Assembly: GCF_002086125.1 (NCBI RefSeq)
Contig: NZ_MVHG01000060.1
Location: 1 to 32,396 of the forward strand
From: Mycobacterium arosiense ATCC BAA-1401 = DSM 45069
GTDB lineage: Bacteria; Actinomycetota; Actinomycetes; Mycobacteriales; Mycobacteriaceae
Direction of reading: 5' to 3'
DNA length: 32,396 bases
The notes below the pieces were generated by a model that saw nothing but the letters and a program-made list of their open reading frames with translations, was not told the origin of the DNA and ran no database searches. This document shows positions 30,462 to 32,396 of this stretch, one piece after another (position 1 is the stretch's first letter; each line of letters begins with the position of its first letter). The position numbers and the translations under genes were made by a program.

Positions 30462-30490
30462 ATCGTATCGTCTCGATATATTAGCCACAA
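30462..30490 (-). promoter_or_regulatory. padR-ino1 promoter with palindrome
   Basis: Minus-strand TTGTGG (30490-30485), 17 nt, TACGAT (30467-30462). The dyad TATCG-TCT-CGATA (30466-30478) overlaps the -10 and spacer, a candidate PadR autoregulatory site. It does not match the ATGT-N8-ACAT PadR consensus. Leader about 53 nt. The rest of the gap to 30557 shows nothing further. Confidence 0.45.
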
Positions 30491-30557
30491 CACTTTCGGC
30501 CGTTGGTCTGCAGTTCGTCACAGTGCAGCGGCGTGAAACGCACCGGGGGACCGGTTC

Positions 30558-31436
30558 TTACGCCGGCAGGCTCATCTGCTTGACGGTGCCGTCACCCGTG
30601 AAGGAGATGTATCCGCCGCCGTAATCGCTGGAGACGTACAGCGACAGCGAGAGCGCACCCGGTGTGGTCGGGTCGGTCGCCGGCTCGACGATCAGGTACG
30701 TGGTTTTCACATCGGAGGGCTTCATGCGCAGCGTCTGCGGGGCCCCGCGCATAATGCCGACGGTCTTCGTGACGTCGAACCTGCTCACGTCGACCGCAAC
30801 CGGACCATCCGAAGAACTCTTGGCCGAGCTGGTCGGATCGCCCCATCCGCCGCGATAGGTATAGGCCAGCACTCGGCGGTCGTCCGACGGGTCCGGCCGG
30901 TCCAACGACGCGTAGGTCGGGTAGATCACCAGCCGGTAGCCGATGGTGTCCCCGAAGCGTTTGCGCATCTGTTCGAGAAGCCCGGTGAGCCCGCCCACCG
31001 AATGCAGCTGGGTGGGCGGCGTCAACACCACGGCGTTGACTCCGTCGGGCTTGGCTCCCGGATCGGTCGTGAAGTCCAGCGGCGAGCGCGTGTTGCCGTA
31101 CAGGCCCCACCCGATCCCGACGCCCAGCAGCACCGACACGACGAATGCAGCGGCCAGCACCCCCCACCCGCTCACCCGCGGCGCCGTGGGCCGCGAGTCA
31201 AGGGCCGCCAGCTGCGGCCCGGCGTTGGTTTGCAGGTCGCTCACCAGGGCATGCAAGTCGCCCAGCGTCACCGCCTTGGTGGCCGCGCCGACCCTCTCTC
31301 GGTGCTCCTCGGCGGAGAGCTCGCCGTCGGCCAGTGCATCGTCGAGGACCGTGCAGGTGTCTTGGCGATCGGTGTCCTTGGCACGGGTAGTCGTGGTCGC
31401 CCCGCCGGCCGGCGGCGCCCCGAGCCATTTCGCCAC
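30558..31436 (-). CDS. DUF1707-containing single-pass membrane protein (Rv0048c homologue)
   Basis: 292 residues (289 in Rv0048c, from memory). Residues about 20-70 resemble the DUF1707/SHOCT-like helical domain: DTDRQDTCTVLDDALADGEL, SAEEHRERVGAATKAVTLGD, LHALVSDLQ. One membrane segment follows at about 90-112 (GWGVLAAAFVVSVLLGVGIG). The C-terminal 175 residues would be outside the membrane and are beta-rich (GYRLVIYPTYASLDRPDPSD, TYRGGWGDPTSS, SLSLYVSSDYGGGYISFTGD). Role unknown; membrane topology is inferred. GTG 31436 is the start, with TACGAT 7 nt upstream and no Shine-Dalgarno. Confidence 0.9.
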   Translation of the reverse strand: MAKWLGAPPAGGATTTTRAKDTDRQDTCTVLDDALADGELSAEEHRERVGAATKAVTLGDLHALVSDLQTNAGPQLAALDSRPTAPRVSGWGVLAAAFVVSVLLGVGIGWGLYGNTRSPLDFTTDPGAKPDGVNAVVLTPPTQLHSVGGLTGLLEQMRKRFGDTIGYRLVIYPTYASLDRPDPSDDRRVLAYTYRGGWGDPTSSAKSSSDGPVAVDVSRFDVTKTVGIMRGAPQTLRMKPSDVKTTYLIVEPATDPTTPGALSLSLYVSSDYGGGYISFTGDGTVKQMSLPA

Positions 31437-31443
31437 GCGGATG

Positions 31444-31449
31444 ATCGTA
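31444..31449 (-). promoter_or_regulatory. -10 box for leaderless start of the Rv0048c-like gene
   Basis: Minus-strand TACGAT (31449-31444), then 7 nt to GTG 31436. It is divergent from the Rv0049 box about 100 bp away. Confidence 0.4.
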
Positions 31450-31544
31450 GAAGTCCGCTGTCGTTTTGGCGCGGAAATCGCCGTCGATCACCCGGCACGG
31501 ACCGCCACGGTTCGGTTGCGATATCGCTGCTCGGGATGGCGACG

Positions 31545-31550
31545 TACTCT
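31545..31550 (+). promoter_or_regulatory. -10 box for leaderless start of the Rv0049-like gene
   Basis: TACTCT (31545-31550) is followed by 7 nt and GTG 31558. It favours GTG 31558 over the in-frame GTG 31552. Confidence 0.45.
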
Positions 31551-31557
31551 GGTGGGC

Positions 31558-31992
31558 GTGCGACTGCAGCGACAAGTGGTGGACTACGCGCTCCGGCGGC
31601 GCTCACTGCTGGCCGAGGTGTATTCGGGCCGCACCGGTGTCTCCGAGGTCTGCGACGCGAACCCTTATCTGCTGCGCGCCGCCAAGTTTCACGGGAAACC
31701 GAGCCAGGTCATGTGCCCGATCTGCCGCAAGGAACAGCTGACGCTGGTGTCGTGGGTGTTCGGCGAACACCTGGGTGCGGTGTCGGGCTCGGCGCGCACG
31801 GCCGAAGAATTGGTGATGCTGGCATCTCGGTTTGAGGAGTTCGCCGTCCACGTGGTGGAGGTCTGCCGGACCTGCAGCTGGAACCATCTCGTCAAGTCCT
31901 ACGTGCTCGGCGCGGCACGCACGGCACCTCCGCCCCGGGGTACCGGACGCACCCGGACGGCGCGCAACAACGCTCGCACGGCCATTGAATAA
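31558..31992 (+). CDS. DUF5318 family zinc-ribbon-like protein (Rv0049 homologue)
   Basis: 144 residues from GTG 31558 (137 in Rv0049, from memory). The N-terminus is a conserved basic helix (VVDYALRRRSLLAEVYSGRT). Two Cys pairs, MCPICRKEQL and VCRTCSWNHLV, 60 residues apart, suggest a zinc ribbon, with FGEHLGAVSGSARTAEEL between. The tail is basic and Pro/Arg-rich (APPPRGTGRTRTARNNART), as in small nucleic-acid-binding proteins. It precedes and overlaps ponA1 (8 bp), an order kept in mycobacteria, so a link to cell-wall growth is possible but not shown. Function unknown. Confidence 0.88.
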   Translation: MRLQRQVVDYALRRRSLLAEVYSGRTGVSEVCDANPYLLRAAKFHGKPSQVMCPICRKEQLTLVSWVFGEHLGAVSGSARTAEELVMLASRFEEFAVHVVEVCRTCSWNHLVKSYVLGAARTAPPPRGTGRTRTARNNARTAIE

Positions 31993-32396
31993 CGAACGAC
32001 GCCACGGCGAATCGTCCGGTGACCAACGTGGGCCCGCGACTGAGCATGTGGGCGATCAGAACTCAAACGAGCGTCCGGACGCTGACCGTTTGGACGTCGG
32101 TTCTCAAGATGGTGAACGCCGGGGTGCGCCGTCCGGCCCCAACCGTCGCCGTCAGGCACCACCCGACGATCGACTGACCACGATCCTGCCGCCCGTGCAA
32201 GACGACCGGGCGCCCCGACGCTCCGATCCCATCGAAGAGGTCAGAGCGGCGCTCGCGGGCCCGCCGTCCACCCCCTTGCGGGGCGACGCGCTCGACGAGG
32301 TCAAGGCCGCGCTGGACAGCCGGGGGACGACGTCCGGCCGGCAACAGCGGGCAAGCCTCGGCGGTGGTCCGCCCGCTGGACCGCCCCCACCGCCCC
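31985..32396 (+). CDS. ponA1: Penicillin-binding protein PonA1, cytoplasmic N-terminus (cut by window edge)
   Basis: The first 137 residues of the bifunctional transglycosylase/transpeptidase PonA1 (Rv0050), from TTG 31985. The window ends before the membrane segment and both catalytic domains. The visible part is the disordered cytoplasmic tail of the long PonA1 form: NERRHGESSGD, the conserved DDRLTTILPPVQDDRAP, then two copies of a helix motif (DPIEEVRAALAGPP, DALDEVKAALDSRG) and a Pro-rich run. Thr65 in DDRLT aligns with PonA1 Thr34 of M. tuberculosis, a PknB phosphorylation site (both recalled). The start overlaps the end of the Rv0049 homologue by 8 bp and has no clear ribosome site. 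Confidence 0.9.
   Translation, partial: MNNERRHGESSGDQRGPATEHVGDQNSNERPDADRLDVGSQDGERRGAPSGPNRRRQAPPDDRLTTILPPVQDDRAPRRSDPIEEVRAALAGPPSTPLRGDALDEVKAALDSRGTTSGRQQRASLGGGPPAGPPPPP

Noticed and set aside
30943..31992. 349-residue reading of the Rv0049 homologue
   Set aside because: The first 205 residues overlap the Rv0048c homologue in antisense; the leaderless GTG 31558 gives the family length.

Overview
The window is high-GC chromosomal DNA from a slow-growing Mycobacterium (not M. tuberculosis; a non-tuberculous species such as a member of the M. avium complex is a reasonable guess). The basis is gene content and order. Products recognisable as homologues of M. tuberculosis Rv0022c (whiB5) to Rv0030 are followed by homologues of Rv0036c to Rv0050 (mtc28, leuS, ino1, ponA1), with mycobacterial start signals throughout (TANNNT -10 boxes placed 6-8 nt before GTG/ATG). 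Rv numbers and protein lengths quoted for M. tuberculosis are from memory. No stretch longer than 300 bases lacks a gene. No tRNA, rRNA or CRISPR was seen.

Region 1 (1-2922) looks accessory. It holds the C-terminal end of an IS630-type transposase running off the left edge, a small GNAT-like acetyltransferase, a pirin gene that is a decayed pseudogene (four single-base frameshifts and one nonsense codon hidden under an open chimeric frame), and an acyl-CoA dehydrogenase.

Region 2 (3016-10044) is the conserved Rv0022c-Rv0030 block: WhiB5, an Xre-type regulator diverging from it, an NlpC/P60 hydrolase, two DUF4226 proteins (one with a cysteine-less NlpC/P60-like tail), an EspC-like protein, DUF2694, DUF5631/5632 and DUF2710 proteins. 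It looks like an orphan set of type VII secretion-associated proteins plus a cell-wall hydrolase, with no ESX core genes in view. Inside it, on the opposite strand, lies a 47-codon gene with a full promoter. The block ends at a 56-bp tandem repeat (VNTR) at the point where M. tuberculosis carries Rv0031-Rv0035.

Region 3 (10230-18925) holds the Rv0036c-Rv0042c homologues: mycothiol-dependent isomerase-like protein, MFS transporter, YqgE/AlgH protein, Cys-tailed membrane protein, Mtc28, leucyl-tRNA synthetase, then an SDR oxidoreductase that is not beside leuS in M. tuberculosis, and a MarR regulator with a perfect palindrome on its own promoter.

Region 4 (18991-24200) has a polar amino-acid ABC transporter (ATPase plus a fused binding-protein/permease) downstream of a GntR regulator, an LLM flavin/F420 enzyme (Rv0044c) and an alpha/beta hydrolase (Rv0045c).

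Region 5 (24251-28560) is a tightly overlapping four-gene accessory operon: LLM oxidoreductase, sulfotransferase, TIM-barrel sugar isomerase-like protein and DUF1214 protein. A long imperfect inverted repeat covers its promoter.

Region 6 (28706-32396) returns to the core: ino1, its upstream PadR regulator, Rv0048c, Rv0049 and the cytoplasmic N-terminus of PonA1, cut by the right edge.
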